64,000 bases of DNA. It comes from Streptococcus sanguinis (GTDB lineage: Bacteria; Bacillota; Bacilli; Lactobacillales; Streptococcaceae). The stretch lies in the NCBI RefSeq assembly GCF_019929225.1, contig NZ_JAHZPA010000004.1:124001-188000 (forward strand). Direction: 5' to 3'. Within the stretch, counting starts at the first letter, position 1. Each line of letters opens with the position of its first letter. The translations under genes were made by a program, and so were the position numbers. Shown here piece after piece: positions 46,651 through 57,134 of the stretch. The notes beneath the pieces are model-generated. The model worked only from the letters and a program-made list of their open reading frames with translations. It did no database searches and was not told the origin of the DNA.

Positions 46651-47343
46651 TTATCTATGACTAATCTTCCGTGTCAGGAAATCCCCAACAAACTGAATAA
46701 AGAAGATGAGCAGCAAAATAAGAATAGTCGCAAGAATGGTCACATCATGGTTGAAACGCTGATAACCATAAGTCAGGGCAACATTTCCCAGTCCACCGGC
46801 ACCAATCGCTCCAGCCATAGCAGTCTCCCCAACCAGAGAGATCAATGTAACAGTCGTCACACGAATCAAGTCCGGCAGACCTTCCCGCAGGTAAACACCG
46901 ACAATGTCCCAGAAGGTTGCTCCACTAGCCTGCGCTGCTTCAATGACTCCTCGGTCTAGTTCGGATAAGACCACCTGAACCTGACGGGCAAAGAAAGGAA
47001 AAACAGCCAGCGAAAGAGGCACCAAGGCCGCAGTCGGTCCAATCCCAGTTCCCACAATAATCCGAGTAAAAGGATTGATAAGGGCCAGGAGAATGATGAA
47101 GGGAATAGCCCGGAAGATAGAGGTAACCTTGTCTAGGACGAAAAAGACCAGTCTATTTTCCAAAATACCTCTCGGCCCTGTCAAGACGAGCAAGAGACCA
47201 GCGATAAAGCCTAGAATCCCTCCGATAAAGAAAGGAATGATAGTCATATACAGAGTCAGGTAAATAGCTGTTCCCCAGCCAGCCTGCCCAGACCAGCCCA
47301 TTCTATAAACATTGGGCATAAATTGTTGAATCAGCTGTAGCAT
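46651..47343 (-). CDS. metI: Methionine ABC importer permease MetI
   Basis: 230 residues with five to six membrane helices and the permease coupling segment EAAQASGATFWDIVGVYLREGLPDL (typical EAA loop). The motif GAIGAGGLGNVALTYGYQRF near the end is typical of MetI proteins. With MetN and MetQ it imports methionine. Its ATG overlaps the end of metN, so translation is coupled. Confidence 0.95.
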   Translation of the reverse strand: MLQLIQQFMPNVYRMGWSGQAGWGTAIYLTLYMTIIPFFIGGILGFIAGLLLVLTGPRGILENRLVFFVLDKVTSIFRAIPFIILLALINPFTRIIVGTGIGPTAALVPLSLAVFPFFARQVQVVLSELDRGVIEAAQASGATFWDIVGVYLREGLPDLIRVTTVTLISLVGETAMAGAIGAGGLGNVALTYGYQRFNHDVTILATILILLLIFFIQFVGDFLTRKISHR

Positions 47344-48410
47344 TAGTTACTCCCTTCTTTCAGAACATGCAGCTCTACTCCTGCTTCGCGCAGACTTTCC
47401 TGCACCGCCGCCAGTTGCTTGGTCTCTCCAGATAAGATAACGACCATTTCTCCGACTGGTACATGGTCTAAAATCTCAATATTGGCGTGAAGAATATTGG
47501 CAGATATGTGATACTGCTTGTAAATATCGTTTATAATGGCTGTGTCCGTCACCACACCTGAGTATTTCAGGTGGGCCAGAATGGAATTTTCCGGCAGGTT
47601 TTGCACAATCTTTTGCTGATTGATTTTGATCATGGCCTCGTTGATACCCGTTGCAGTCGTAATGAAGTCTTGGGTCAGCTCATTCTTGGGATTAGAGAAA
47701 ATATCCAGAACTGAACCTTCCTCAATCAGCCGACCATTCTGCATGACTGCTACCCGGTTGGCAATGTCCTTGACAATCTGCATTTCGTGGGTAATGAGGA
47801 CAATAGTCAAACCCAATTTTTGATTCAAATCCTGCAATAGAGCCAGAATCTGCTTGGTGGTCTTAGGATCCAGAGCGGATGTGGACTCGTCCGAGATTAG
47901 GATTTTGGGATCATTGGCTAAGGCCCGTGCAATGGCCACCCGCTGCTTCTGACCGCCAGACAGCTGGGCAGGATAATTGTCCGCCCGATCTGCTAAGCCT
48001 ACCAAGTCCAAAAGAGTGTGAACTTTCTTCTCTTTTTCAGCAGCTGATAAAGGTGAATGCTTAAGCGCAAAAGCAACATTTTCCTTGGCTGTCATCTGAG
48101 CCATGAGGTTAAAATGCTGGAAAATCATCCCGATATCCTTACGCTTTTGACGTAGCTGAGCCGCAGTAAGCTGAACCTGATGATGATCATAGAAAACCGT
48201 ATCATCCACCGTAATCTTACCGGCAGACGGCACCTGCAGCAAGTTAATGACACGAACCAGAGTAGATTTTCCGGCACCAGAATAACCTACAATTCCATAA
48301 ATATCTCCCTGATTAATATGAATGGTCACATCTTCTACGGCCTTAATGTTTTGCTTTTTTTGATTAAAAACGACATCAATGTGATCCAATTTGATAATTT
48401 CTTTGCCCAT
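47343..48410 (-). CDS. metN: Methionine ABC importer ATPase MetN
   Basis: About 355 residues. Walker A GYSGAGKSTLVR, signature LSGGQKQRVAIARAL, Walker B ILISDESTSALDP and switch ITHE. A C-terminal ACT-like regulatory domain (from about residue 265) allows feedback by bound methionine in MetN proteins. The start at 48410 (MGKEIIKLDH) fits family length; a Met 30 bp upstream would place the AAGGAGTG ribosome site inside the gene. Cytosolic face of the importer. Confidence 0.94.
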   Translation of the reverse strand: MGKEIIKLDHIDVVFNQKKQNIKAVEDVTIHINQGDIYGIVGYSGAGKSTLVRVINLLQVPSAGKITVDDTVFYDHHQVQLTAAQLRQKRKDIGMIFQHFNLMAQMTAKENVAFALKHSPLSAAEKEKKVHTLLDLVGLADRADNYPAQLSGGQKQRVAIARALANDPKILISDESTSALDPKTTKQILALLQDLNQKLGLTIVLITHEMQIVKDIANRVAVMQNGRLIEEGSVLDIFSNPKNELTQDFITTATGINEAMIKINQQKIVQNLPENSILAHLKYSGVVTDTAIINDIYKQYHISANILHANIEILDHVPVGEMVVILSGETKQLAAVQESLREAGVELHVLKEGSN

Positions 48411-48469
48411 AATTTCCGATTCACTCCTTGATTTGTCCAATATGAGATTTTGTCCAATAATAGCAGATA

Positions 48470-48498
48470 AAGGGCTGGAGAAGCTAATCTCCGCCCTT
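48470..48498 (-). promoter_or_regulatory. Hairpin between metQ and metN
   Basis: AAGGGC-GGAGA and TCTC-CA-GCCCTT form a stem with loop TTAGCT, followed by only a weak U tract. It looks like an attenuator or a stabiliser giving more MetQ than MetN/MetI. Confidence 0.55.
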
Positions 48499-48546
48499 CT
48501 TAATCATTTCATTTATTCAATACAATGACCTTCTGCCGGTAAAAAA

Positions 48547-49416
48547 TTACCAAACTGGTTGATCCATGCCATCTGATGATTCTTCGATAACTTTTTTCAC
48601 TTCATCAGTGTGGTAAGCCTTGATAATTTTTTCAATTGCGTCAGCCTTGTCTGATTTCTTCCAATCTGGTTTCGCTGCAATCAGGTTATACCATTGTTTT
48701 GAGTTTTCATTGGCTTCTTCTTTGAAGAGGGCCTTCTTGTAGTCAATACCTGCTTCGCGGACGAAAGTATTATTGACAACTGCAGCATCTGCTGAAGTCA
48801 GAGAAGCTGGTGTTTGAGAAGCATCCAACTCAGAAATTGTCAGATTCTTCTTGTTTTCTTTGATGCTGGCAACAGTCGCAAGTTCCTTACCTTTAACATC
48901 AAGCTTGATCAAACCAGCTGATTCGAGAAGATAAAGAGCACGACTCTCATTTGTCGCATCATTTGGAACGGCAATCGTACCATTTTCTGGGATGTCTTTC
49001 ACATCTGTGTATTTATTTTTGCCGTCCTTTGTACCAGAGTAGAGACGAATAGGTGCGATATAAGTATCCGCAACAGACACAAGGTCTGCTCCCTTCTCTT
49101 TATTCCAGTTTTCAAGGAAGTTGTAATGTTGGAAAGCGTTGATATCCACATCACCGTCAAGCAGAGCTTGGTTAGGCTGAGAGTAGTCGGTAAACTGTGT
49201 ATACTCTAATTTAACGCCTGCATTTTCTTTGTCAAGAATCTCTTGAACCTTGTTCCAGCGCGCTTCTTCTGTATCACTCAGGCTCATTACCCCAACCTTG
49301 ATGGTTACAGGTCCGTCTGCTGATTTGCTCTCCTTACTAGAAGAACCTCCGCAAGCTGCCAAACCCAAGGCTGCAAGGCCTACTATGCCGACTGAAAAGA
49401 TTTTTTTCAAATTCAT
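48547..49416 (-). CDS. metQ: Methionine-binding lipoprotein MetQ
   Basis: About 289 residues. The signal peptide ends with the lipobox LAAC followed by GGSSSKES, so it is a lipid-anchored extracellular binding protein. NLPA-family features include YTQFTDYSQPNQALLDGDVD and NAFQHYNFLENW. It delivers methionine to MetNI. AAAGGAGAAT precedes the ATG pair; either Met can be the start. No peptidase gene separates it from metN, unlike the arrangement I recall for pneumococcus. Confidence 0.95.
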   Translation of the reverse strand: MNLKKIFSVGIVGLAALGLAACGGSSSKESKSADGPVTIKVGVMSLSDTEEARWNKVQEILDKENAGVKLEYTQFTDYSQPNQALLDGDVDINAFQHYNFLENWNKEKGADLVSVADTYIAPIRLYSGTKDGKNKYTDVKDIPENGTIAVPNDATNESRALYLLESAGLIKLDVKGKELATVASIKENKKNLTISELDASQTPASLTSADAAVVNNTFVREAGIDYKKALFKEEANENSKQWYNLIAAKPDWKKSDKADAIEKIIKAYHTDEVKKVIEESSDGMDQPVW

Positions 49417-49577
49417 CATTTATTCTCCTTTAATGGATAAAATTCTAAATCTTCTATTTTATAAGATTACTTCTCATTTTACCATGTTAAAGGAGACTTG
49501 GCTTATATAAATAATTTATCGCCGTGATAAAAAAATTATATAACGATTTGAAGCATTTGAGTTGATTTTATGCCCTT

Positions 49578-50513
49578 TTAATGCATGAAGGTCAGCAGAT
49601 AGCCATATCCTTCTGCTTCCATTTTCTCTTTTGGAATAAATCGCAGAGCTGCTGAGTTGATACAGTAGCGCAAGCCGCCTGCTGCTTCTGGTCCGTCTGT
49701 GAAGACATGCCCCAGATGGGCGTTCCCTGAACGGCTGCGTACTTCGATCCGCTCCATGCCATGGCTCTTGTCTTCATAGTATCGCAGAACTTCTCTGGCA
49801 ATGGGCCGGCTAAAGCTAGGCCAGCCGCAGCCAGACTCAAACTTATCACCAGCAAAAAAGAGGGGCTCACCAGTCGTCACATCTACATAAATTCCTTCTT
49901 CAAAAGTGGCATTGTAGACATTATGGAAAGGGCGCTCTGTCGCACTGTTCTGGGTCACCTGGTACTGCTCTTCCGTCAGCTGCTCCTTTAGTTCTACATC
50001 CGTAGGCTTCTCGTACTGTCCTGGATCGACCAAGGGCTGATAAGCATCATTGACATTGATATGACAGTAGCCACCAGGATTTTTCTTGAGATAATCCTGA
50101 TGATAGTCCTCAGCTAGGACATAGTGGCGCAAAGGCTCTAGCTCAACAGCAATCTTTTGTCCCAACTGCTTTTCCTGCTCAGAAAAAACCTGCTCAATGA
50201 CTGCCTTATCGGCTTGATTGGTATAGTAAACGCCCGTCCGATACTGACGTCCTACATCATTTCCCTGCTTATTGACCGACAGAGGATCAATGACTCGGAA
50301 ATAATAGAGCAGGATTTCCCGCAGGCTGACCCGCTTTTCATCATAGATTAAATGAACCGTCTCTGCATGGTCCGTCTGATGAATCAGCTGGTAGTTGGTT
50401 GATTCCACCTGTCCATTGGCGTAGCCAACTGTCGTTTTCTCCACACCCTCTATGCGAGAAAAGTACTCTTCCAATCCCCAGAAGCATCCGCCCGCTAAAT
50501 AAATTTCAGCCAT
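49578..50513 (-). CDS. msrAB: Fused methionine sulfoxide reductase MsrAB
   Basis: About 311 residues. Residues 1-160 are MsrA with the catalytic [11 protein letters not shown]; residues about 175-311 are MsrB with [19 protein letters not shown] and the catalytic Cys in [12 protein letters not shown]. The two domains reduce the S- and R-forms of methionine sulfoxide. No signal peptide, so this is the cytosolic form. Useful in a species that makes H2O2 with SpxB. The start at 50513 (MAEIYLAGG) has GAGGTG upstream. Confidence 0.95.
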   Translation of the reverse strand: MAEIYLAGGCFWGLEEYFSRIEGVEKTTVGYANGQVESTNYQLIHQTDHAETVHLIYDEKRVSLREILLYYFRVIDPLSVNKQGNDVGRQYRTGVYYTNQADKAVIEQVFSEQEKQLGQKIAVELEPLRHYVLAEDYHQDYLKKNPGGYCHINVNDAYQPLVDPGQYEKPTDVELKEQLTEEQYQVTQNSATERPFHNVYNATFEEGIYVDVTTGEPLFFAGDKFESGCGWPSFSRPIAREVLRYYEDKSHGMERIEVRSRSGNAHLGHVFTDGPEAAGGLRYCINSAALRFIPKEKMEAEGYGYLLTFMH

Positions 50514-50613
50514 AAAAAACACCTCATTTCTTTGCGTCTATTTTCTCATAAAAGGAGTAAATTTTATAGTGATTCAACTCAAAAATGATTTCTGCTACTG
50601 ACTATAACCACTA

Positions 50614-50910
50614 TTATACAGGCAGAATCTCATCATATTTATTTTTTTGCTCACCGACAACTTGCTTCACTTTTTTAGCCATAGCACCCATCATACTTTC
50701 TGAAGTATCTAATTTATTATATAGATTTTCAATCGTTTCTTTTGTTGATTTAGCAGCCTTTCTTATTTCGTCTTCACCTGCTTTCTTAATCTTTTCTTTC
50801 TCTGCCTTCATCATCGGCACCCAAAAGAGCTTAATGCGATTTGTTTCAAGCTTCTTCATGAAATCCTTGGTATCGCCAAAGGCATTCAGTTCACTCAAAG
50901 GTTTTTGCAT
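50614..50910 (-). CDS. Small helical protein, last gene of the lipase operon (possible TlaB-like partner)
   Basis: 98 residues, mostly helical and rich in Lys and Glu, with no signal peptide or membrane helix. It ends VGEQKNKYDEILPV. The ATG at 50910 lies inside the end of the preceding gene, with GAGGAGAG ahead of it. It is the fourth gene of a tightly overlapping operon with a lipase. In type VII systems small helical partners bind the targeting domain of the toxin; this protein fits in size and place but I cannot assign its family. Confidence 0.75.
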   Translation of the reverse strand: MQKPLSELNAFGDTKDFMKKLETNRIKLFWVPMMKAEKEKIKKAGEDEIRKAAKSTKETIENLYNKLDTSESMMGAMAKKVKQVVGEQKNKYDEILPV

Positions 50911-51283
50911 ATTCTCTCCTCAATTCTTCAATATCTTCTTCATATAAGGCTCGTTTTTTATAAAAAGCTTCTCGCAAATCTTCCTCTTCTACTTCTAACT
51001 TTCCTTGTTCTATTTTATGAGCAAGCTCAGTCTCATCTAAAAATTCAGTCAGTTTATTGTAATAACCATTTAGAAATGAAGAATCTGATACTTTCATGGT
51101 TCTCACAAATTGACGAGCTTGTTCAGCTTCTTGATTAATCAAAGTCGTTCTGAAACGAAAGATTTCATCAATATCATTCCATTTATTAGCAAGCTCTCGC
51201 TTATTTCTCCGATAGAAGATTTCTAGCTCCTCTAACTCACTCTCTTTCGCTCTTAACGAACGATAAATCAAATCTTGCTCCAT
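50891..51283 (-). CDS. Coiled-coil small protein, third gene of the lipase operon (possible TlaA/DUF3958-like partner)
   Basis: 130 residues, almost entirely predicted coiled coil (SELEELEIFYRRNKRELANK, then KLEVEEEDLREAFYKKRALY). No membrane helix. It overlaps the lipase stop by 16 bp and the next gene by 20 bp. Shape and context recall small helical LXG-partner proteins of type VII secretion; the family name is a guess from memory. Confidence 0.78.
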   Translation of the reverse strand: MEQDLIYRSLRAKESELEELEIFYRRNKRELANKWNDIDEIFRFRTTLINQEAEQARQFVRTMKVSDSSFLNGYYNKLTEFLDETELAHKIEQGKLEVEEEDLREAFYKKRALYEEDIEELRREYAKTFE

Positions 51284-52602
51284 TGATTAAAATCTCCTGC
51301 TAATTGGGCATCCTCTTCTGTCATTTTTTTGATCGCACTTTCGATGTCTGATCGGACATTTGAAAAAGCAGTGGCAATAGCTGTTGCTTTTGTAACCTCA
51401 GCATCAAAATGACTACGTAAAGGTTCCACGATATCCGTCTTACTGACACCCTCACTAATTAAAATTGTCTCAATCTCGCCAGCACTCAAGGCAGTACAGG
51501 TTGTTTCTAAAGCTGTTTTAGATAAATCATAAAAATTTTCCATCTGCATTATAGCCTCATTCCTTGCTAGACTAATTCTTGTCAAACCTGCTTGAGCAGC
51601 ACTATCCAGACCAGAAGCAATAATTGAAGATTGTTCACTATCTAAAAAAATTTTCTCATTACTAGAGTAACCATCTGAAGCAAGGGTGTTTTTATGCCTT
51701 TCAAATGCAGATAGTTGTATAGCAACAAGTTCTTTTATTGGTTGCATTTCTGTGCTTGTTTTGAGTATAATATTTCCCTTTTCATCCAATTGATAACCGT
51801 TAGTCATGTGTTGACCAACAAAGCCTACCTCTCTACTCTCTACAAAGTGAACAATTCCAACTGATCCATCACTTCCTTTCTCAATCTTTCTGCCTACCAT
51901 GCTAATCATATCTTTTGGATCAGCATAGTTCTTTATCCTATCTTTAATCAAATCAACAGTTTCTCGTTGCTTATCACTTAAAATCCCATAGACATTGGGG
52001 CCATTATAGATATAAGCTTTCTGGATTCTCTTAATATTCTCAGGTGATAAATCAGCCATTGAATATTGGGCATCCATAGAGCCTAGTGAGTGGCCATAAA
52101 TATTAATCTTAGCATTTGGATATTTTTCCATAATATCCTTTAAGGCTCTCGAGGAGGCTTTCAATTGTCCCGTTGAACGGTCGTTACTAAGAAAAGAAGG
52201 TTTACTTTCTTGATACCATACACGAAGAGCAAGGAGAGCATCATTTTCAATCCAATCATTCCATACATCTCCAGGATTGGTCCCTATTTTATCTGGAGCG
52301 GTTGAGCCACGAAAAAGAACAGTTACTTCCTGAACTTGCTCAGCTGGAACTTCTGGATTATCAACTACAGCATAGACTTGCTCACCAGCACCAGAAGTCG
52401 TTGTCACAACTGGATTGATGATTGATGATTCTGGAGTTCCATAATAAGAAGGAAGAGCAACGTGACCAGTATTATCGTAAACTTGAGAGACTGTGCCAAC
52501 ACTTCTATCATATTGATCTTTTACTTCACGATTAAGAGAATTATCGTTATATTCAGTCATAGCCGTCTGAAGATTTTGTTCATTCACATATTTTTTGCTC
52601 AT
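51268..52602 (-). CDS. Lipase with C-terminal helical domain, TslA-like reverse arrangement
   Basis: 444 residues. Residues about 80-290 form a class-3-like lipase fold with nucleophile elbow Gly170-His-Ser172-Leu-Gly174, Asp in NYADPKDMIS and His in GQHMTNGYQ. Residues from about 300 on are helical (LSAFERHKNTL, ESAIKKMTEEDAQLAGDFNQ), resembling an LXG-type targeting domain placed at the C-terminus. There is no signal peptide. This order, with two small helical partner genes after it and a membrane protein before it, matches the staphylococcal type VII lipase toxin TslA with TlaA, TlaB and TilA. No secretion genes are in the window. Confidence 0.85.
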   Translation of the reverse strand: MSKKYVNEQNLQTAMTEYNDNSLNREVKDQYDRSVGTVSQVYDNTGHVALPSYYGTPESSIINPVVTTTSGAGEQVYAVVDNPEVPAEQVQEVTVLFRGSTAPDKIGTNPGDVWNDWIENDALLALRVWYQESKPSFLSNDRSTGQLKASSRALKDIMEKYPNAKINIYGHSLGSMDAQYSMADLSPENIKRIQKAYIYNGPNVYGILSDKQRETVDLIKDRIKNYADPKDMISMVGRKIEKGSDGSVGIVHFVESREVGFVGQHMTNGYQLDEKGNIILKTSTEMQPIKELVAIQLSAFERHKNTLASDGYSSNEKIFLDSEQSSIIASGLDSAAQAGLTRISLARNEAIMQMENFYDLSKTALETTCTALSAGEIETILISEGVSKTDIVEPLRSHFDAEVTKATAIATAFSNVRSDIESAIKKMTEEDAQLAGDFNQWSKI

Positions 52603-52994
52603 TTAACATTTTCCTTTAACAAAGCTGATAATTTAGGTGATACGGTATATCCATATGTTTCATACTCTCCATTGTCATTTTTTATCAATCCAAAATGAAA
52701 GTCCAATTCTTTATTGTTATTAAAATACAATCGAACCATCAGTCCTCCCATCGGATTATATTCTAATGTCTCAGTATCAATTTCATAAGATTGAATAACT
52801 CCTTCTCTTGTTAAAGCATTAGGATCATTCGCTCTCATATGTTCTTCATAAACCTTTCTTGCTTCTTTACTAGTCGCAATGCGTATCATTTCCTGTTTCT
52901 TCTGGTGTTGGTACATACCAAATCCTCCTACTACTATCCCAATAACTGCTAAAATGCTAAACAAAATTATCAACCATCTTCTTGTACTTTTCAT
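52599..52994 (-). CDS. DUF1310-like membrane-anchored protein (possible immunity protein)
   Basis: 131 residues: one N-terminal membrane helix (about residues 7-27), then an outward domain with EHMRANDPNALTREGVIQSY and NPMGGLMVRLYF, which I recall from DUF1310 proteins of streptococci. There is no lipobox Cys. Its stop overlaps the lipase ATG (ATGA). As the first gene of the lipase operon, on the outer face of the membrane, it is placed to protect the producer against an incoming lipase; this is inference. Confidence 0.8.
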   Translation of the reverse strand: MKSTRRWLIILFSILAVIGIVVGGFGMYQHQKKQEMIRIATSKEARKVYEEHMRANDPNALTREGVIQSYEIDTETLEYNPMGGLMVRLYFNNNKELDFHFGLIKNDNGEYETYGYTVSPKLSALLKENVK

Positions 52995-53266
52995 AACTCC
53001 TCCTTCATGATATTAAATATTTAGTTTAATTTGTAACTTGCTACTTTACCTCTATTATACTATAAATAGATTACATAGAAAATGTTTCCGCAACAGTTAT
53101 TTACCTCTCCGTAATATTTTTCTTAAATTTTCCAAAATTTAGGAGAGCTTTTATAATGAACTGAATGATATGATTCATCTTCATTATTTATTTTACTCAT
53201 AGTGTAATACAATTTTAAGATATCTTTAAAAAGCGGAGGTTAGTAGTTCCCAGATATTACCATCGC
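52995..53266 (-). other. Promoter region of the lipase operon, otherwise empty
   Basis: No gene seen. On the minus strand TATAAT at 53059-53054 lies about 60 bp upstream of the DUF1310-like gene and could be the -10; the -35 region is poor. AAGGAGGAG precedes the first gene. The rest is AT-rich without clear structure. Confidence 0.45.
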
Positions 53267-53316
53267 TCTAAAAAAGATTGAAGAAAGTCTTCAAATAGGG
53301 AGCTTTCTTCAATCTG
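53267..53316 (-). terminator. Terminator after pyrD
   Basis: AGATTGAAGAAAG (53275-53287) pairs perfectly with CTTTCTTCAATCT (53303-53315); the minus-strand transcript runs into TTTTT. Confidence 0.88.
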
Positions 53317-53333
53317 AAATAGTCGTATTTTAA

Positions 53334-54272
53334 TTACTCCTCAATATACTTCAATTTACCTCGGAAATCTTCCAGACTTTCATAGCCTTTCTCTTCCATA
53401 ATATCCTTGAGCTCTGAGGTGATACGCTCGAAGGCTGCCACTCCTTCTTTATGAAGGGTTGTTCCTACCTGCACCATACTGGCACCACAGAGGATATGCT
53501 CAAAGGCATCGCGGCCAGTCAGAACACCACCTGTTCCAATGATTTGGATTTCTGGTTTCAGGCGTTGGTAAAAAGCATGGACATTGGCCAGAGCAGTCGG
53601 CTTGATGTACTGACCTCCGATACCTCCAAAGCCATTTTTCGGACGAATGACCACTGACTCATCTTCTATATAAAGACCATTTCCGATAGAGTTTACACAA
53701 TTGACAAACTTGAGCGGATATTTGTTAAAAATCGCAGCGGCTTGATCAAAATGCACGATGTCAAAATAAGGAGGCAGCTTGATACCCAGCGGCTTGGTAA
53801 AATAAGCAAAAACCTCTGACAAAATCTTTTCCGTCGTTTCAAAGTCATAGGCAATCTGCGGTTTGCCAGGGACATTGGGACAGGAAAGATTGAGCTCAGT
53901 AATACCTTTAAAGTCACTTACCTGCACTTTCTTAAGAATGGTATGGGTTTCTTCTGGCGACATACCGACCAAAGAGAGGAAGAAAGTGCGATTTGGTTCG
54001 CTTTCTTGCAGCTCCAGCAAGTAGTCAAGATAATAATCTAAACCATTATTAGGCAGGCCCATGGAGTTGATAGAGCCCAGTGGGACATCCTGATAGCGAG
54101 GCTCTGGATTCCCCTGACGAAATTCCAGTGTCGCCGTCTTAGTCACAAACGTTCCCGCAGCAGAACCTTTGACTTCCGCCAGTTCCTCTTTTGTCATGCA
54201 GGCAACCCCAGCTGCATTCATCAGGCAGTTGTCAAATGCAAAACCAGCAATTTGTGTAGATGTCGAAACCAT
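53334..54272 (-). CDS. pyrDA: Dihydroorotate dehydrogenase, class 1A
   Basis: 312 residues. It oxidises dihydroorotate to orotate in pyrimidine synthesis, using fumarate as acceptor in class 1A enzymes. Motifs: [12 protein letters not shown] with the catalytic Cys, [10 protein letters not shown], and the FMN phosphate site [20 protein letters not shown]. No membrane extension, which excludes class 2. It stands apart from other pyr genes here, as is common for pyrDA in streptococci. ATG 54272 has AGGAGCG upstream. Confidence 0.95.
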   Translation of the reverse strand: MVSTSTQIAGFAFDNCLMNAAGVACMTKEELAEVKGSAAGTFVTKTATLEFRQGNPEPRYQDVPLGSINSMGLPNNGLDYYLDYLLELQESEPNRTFFLSLVGMSPEETHTILKKVQVSDFKGITELNLSCPNVPGKPQIAYDFETTEKILSEVFAYFTKPLGIKLPPYFDIVHFDQAAAIFNKYPLKFVNCVNSIGNGLYIEDESVVIRPKNGFGGIGGQYIKPTALANVHAFYQRLKPEIQIIGTGGVLTGRDAFEHILCGASMVQVGTTLHKEGVAAFERITSELKDIMEEKGYESLEDFRGKLKYIEE

Positions 54273-54468
54273 AGTAAAACGCTCCTTTTTCTTCTGAAGG
54301 CGAGTGCCTTTAGCTCATTTCCTCTATTATATCACCAAAGCCCGCTTTTTCGTTTTTTAAACCAGCAATTCCTGACTAACGTTCGGAAAACATGCAGTTC
54401 GCTTTACTATTTTCTGGAATGTTTCAGAAAATAAATTGTGGAAATTTTTAGAAAATTCAACTTTTTTC

Positions 54469-54497
54469 TTTACAAGATAAAAAAAGTCTGCTATAAT
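54469..54497 (+). promoter_or_regulatory. gdhA promoter
   Basis: TTTACA (54469-54474), 17-bp spacer, TATAAT (54492-54497) with an extended TGC in front. It leaves a 5' leader of about 120 nt before gdhA. Confidence 0.83.
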
Positions 54498-54552
54498 GTT
54501 CCATGTAATAAAATATGACATCTAAAAGATGCCTGTTTTAAAAATTTAAACA

Positions 54553-54593
54553 CATCCTCGTCACACAAGCTGCAAGCAGCTTCCGACAGGATG
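54553..54593 (+). promoter_or_regulatory. Structured element in the gdhA leader
   Basis: An outer stem CATCCTcGTC / GACaGGATG encloses an inner AAGCTGC-AA-GCAGCTT hairpin. No U run follows, so it is not a simple terminator. A smaller CATC-TAAAA-GATG hairpin lies about 30 nt upstream. The element could bind a regulator or protect the RNA. Confidence 0.5.
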
Positions 54594-54621
54594 GTTTACT
54601 ATTTTATTTAAAGGAGAATAA

Positions 54622-55971
<1,350 letters not shown>

Positions 55972-56002
55972 TTAGTCTATACATCCTATCGGAGGATAAA
56001 TC

Positions 56003-56488
56003 ATGAACTTACGGCCAATGGAAGTGAGAGACAATCCAGCTGTAGCGCAGCTCATTCGAGCTAGTTTAGAGGAATTCGGGCTTGACAAACCAGGAACTGT
56101 CTACTTTGATTCTCATCTAGATCATTTGGCCGACTATTATCAACATCAAGAGAGGGCAGCTTACTTTGTTCTGGAAGATGAAGGTCATCTCGTTGGCTGC
56201 GGTGGCTTTGCACCTGTTTCTGATAAGATTGCTGAATTACAAAAACTGTATGTCACTAAAAATAGTCGTGGCAAAGGTTATTCCAGCCGGTTGATAAAGC
56301 GGATATTCCAGGAAGCCCGCCTAGCAGGTTATGAACAGCTTTATCTAGAAACCACTACTGAACTGGCTACGGCCGTAGCCATCTATCAGCACTATGGTTT
56401 TACATCACTGCAACAACCACTTTCTAACGCCGCCGGACACCCAGCTATGAATATCTGGATGATAAAATCTCTCTTATCAGATGAATAG
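56003..56488 (+). CDS. GNAT family N-acetyltransferase
   Basis: 161 residues. The GNAT core is visible: strand-turn GGFAPV, then the acetyl-CoA site LYVTKNSRGKGYSSRLI (Q/RxxGxG/A pattern), and YLETTTELATAVAIYQHYGF. The acceptor is unknown. It starts 31 bp after gdhA with GGAGGATAA. It sits between gdhA and a second copy of the gdhA tail with no terminator in between, so it looks like an inserted gene now co-transcribed with gdhA. Confidence 0.9.
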   Translation: MNLRPMEVRDNPAVAQLIRASLEEFGLDKPGTVYFDSHLDHLADYYQHQERAAYFVLEDEGHLVGCGGFAPVSDKIAELQKLYVTKNSRGKGYSSRLIKRIFQEARLAGYEQLYLETTTELATAVAIYQHYGFTSLQQPLSNAAGHPAMNIWMIKSLLSDE

Positions 56489-56653
56489 ATGTCAGTATAC
56501 TCTGGCCGTCTTAAGGACATCATGACCAACATCCTCAACGCAGCTAAAACTACCTCTGAAACTTACGGACTTGGCAAAAATTATCTGGCTAGTGCTAATA
56601 TCCCTGTCTTCGAAAGCGTAGCCAATGCTATGATTGCGCAAGGTATTGTTTAA
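56489..56653 (+). pseudogene. Duplicated 3' end of gdhA (partial gene)
   Basis: 56503-56653 encodes 49 residues, [10 protein letters not shown]...NAMIAQGIV, of which 40 equal the C-terminus of GdhA; the DNA is clearly diverged. It opens in frame with ATG directly after the GNAT stop (TAGATG) and has no upstream GdhA domains, so it cannot be an enzyme. A perfect terminator follows, probably the original gdhA terminator. Best read as the resident gdhA tail left behind when a gdhA-GNAT segment recombined in. Confidence 0.88.
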
Positions 56654-56670
56654 GCACTATCAAACTAGAA

Positions 56671-56708
56671 TAAATCCGACTGCTTATAAAAGCAGTCGGA
56701 TTTTTATA
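56671..56708. terminator. Bidirectional terminator (gdhA-GNAT operon / EXLDI gene)
   Basis: AATCCGACTGCTT (56673-56685) pairs perfectly with AAGCAGTCGGATT (56690-56702), with T run TTTTATA on the plus side. Confidence 0.93.
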
Positions 56709-57072
56709 TATCTAATTTTTCAAAAAATTTGCCTGCTACCTGCTTTTCTTTTAGCTTCTCAAGCAGCTCATTCTCCAGGAAAGGACTTAGTTCGTCAAAA
56801 TCTTGACAAACCTTAAAGACAGTTTCTCTGTCCAACTGGCCATAAGTTAGTTCATAATAATCCTTCTTATGATGCCAGTTCTGGTCATAGTTGACATCTG
56901 TCCGTTGATAGTAAACAATGTTTTGCTTCGGTGTCAGATAAACCTTCTGCGTCAGAATGCTTTTCTGATCTTTGGACAGCTTGCTGCGGCTGAAAATCTT
57001 AACCCCTTGAAAAATTTTGCGCTCATGGATACCTTGACTTGTGACTTTCAATTCTACTCTTTTATAATGCAT
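56704..57072 (-). CDS. EXLDI family protein
   Basis: About 122 residues ending EKLDI, which fits the EXLDI family named for that C-terminal motif. It is hydrophilic, rich in Tyr, Lys and Gln, without membrane helix or signal. The start at 57072 (MHYKRVEL) has GGAGG; earlier in-frame starts overlap it. The family has no known function. The next gene upstream on this strand begins at 58037 and ends 62 bp away. Confidence 0.82.
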   Translation of the reverse strand: MHYKRVELKVTSQGIHERKIFQGVKIFSRSKLSKDQKSILTQKVYLTPKQNIVYYQRTDVNYDQNWHHKKDYYELTYGQLDRETVFKVCQDFDELSPFLENELLEKLKEKQVAGKFFEKLDI

Positions 57073-57134
57073 ACTGATACCTCCAGAAATCACCTACATT
57101 ATATCAGGTTCTGGCAGATTTTCAAGCAAAAGCG

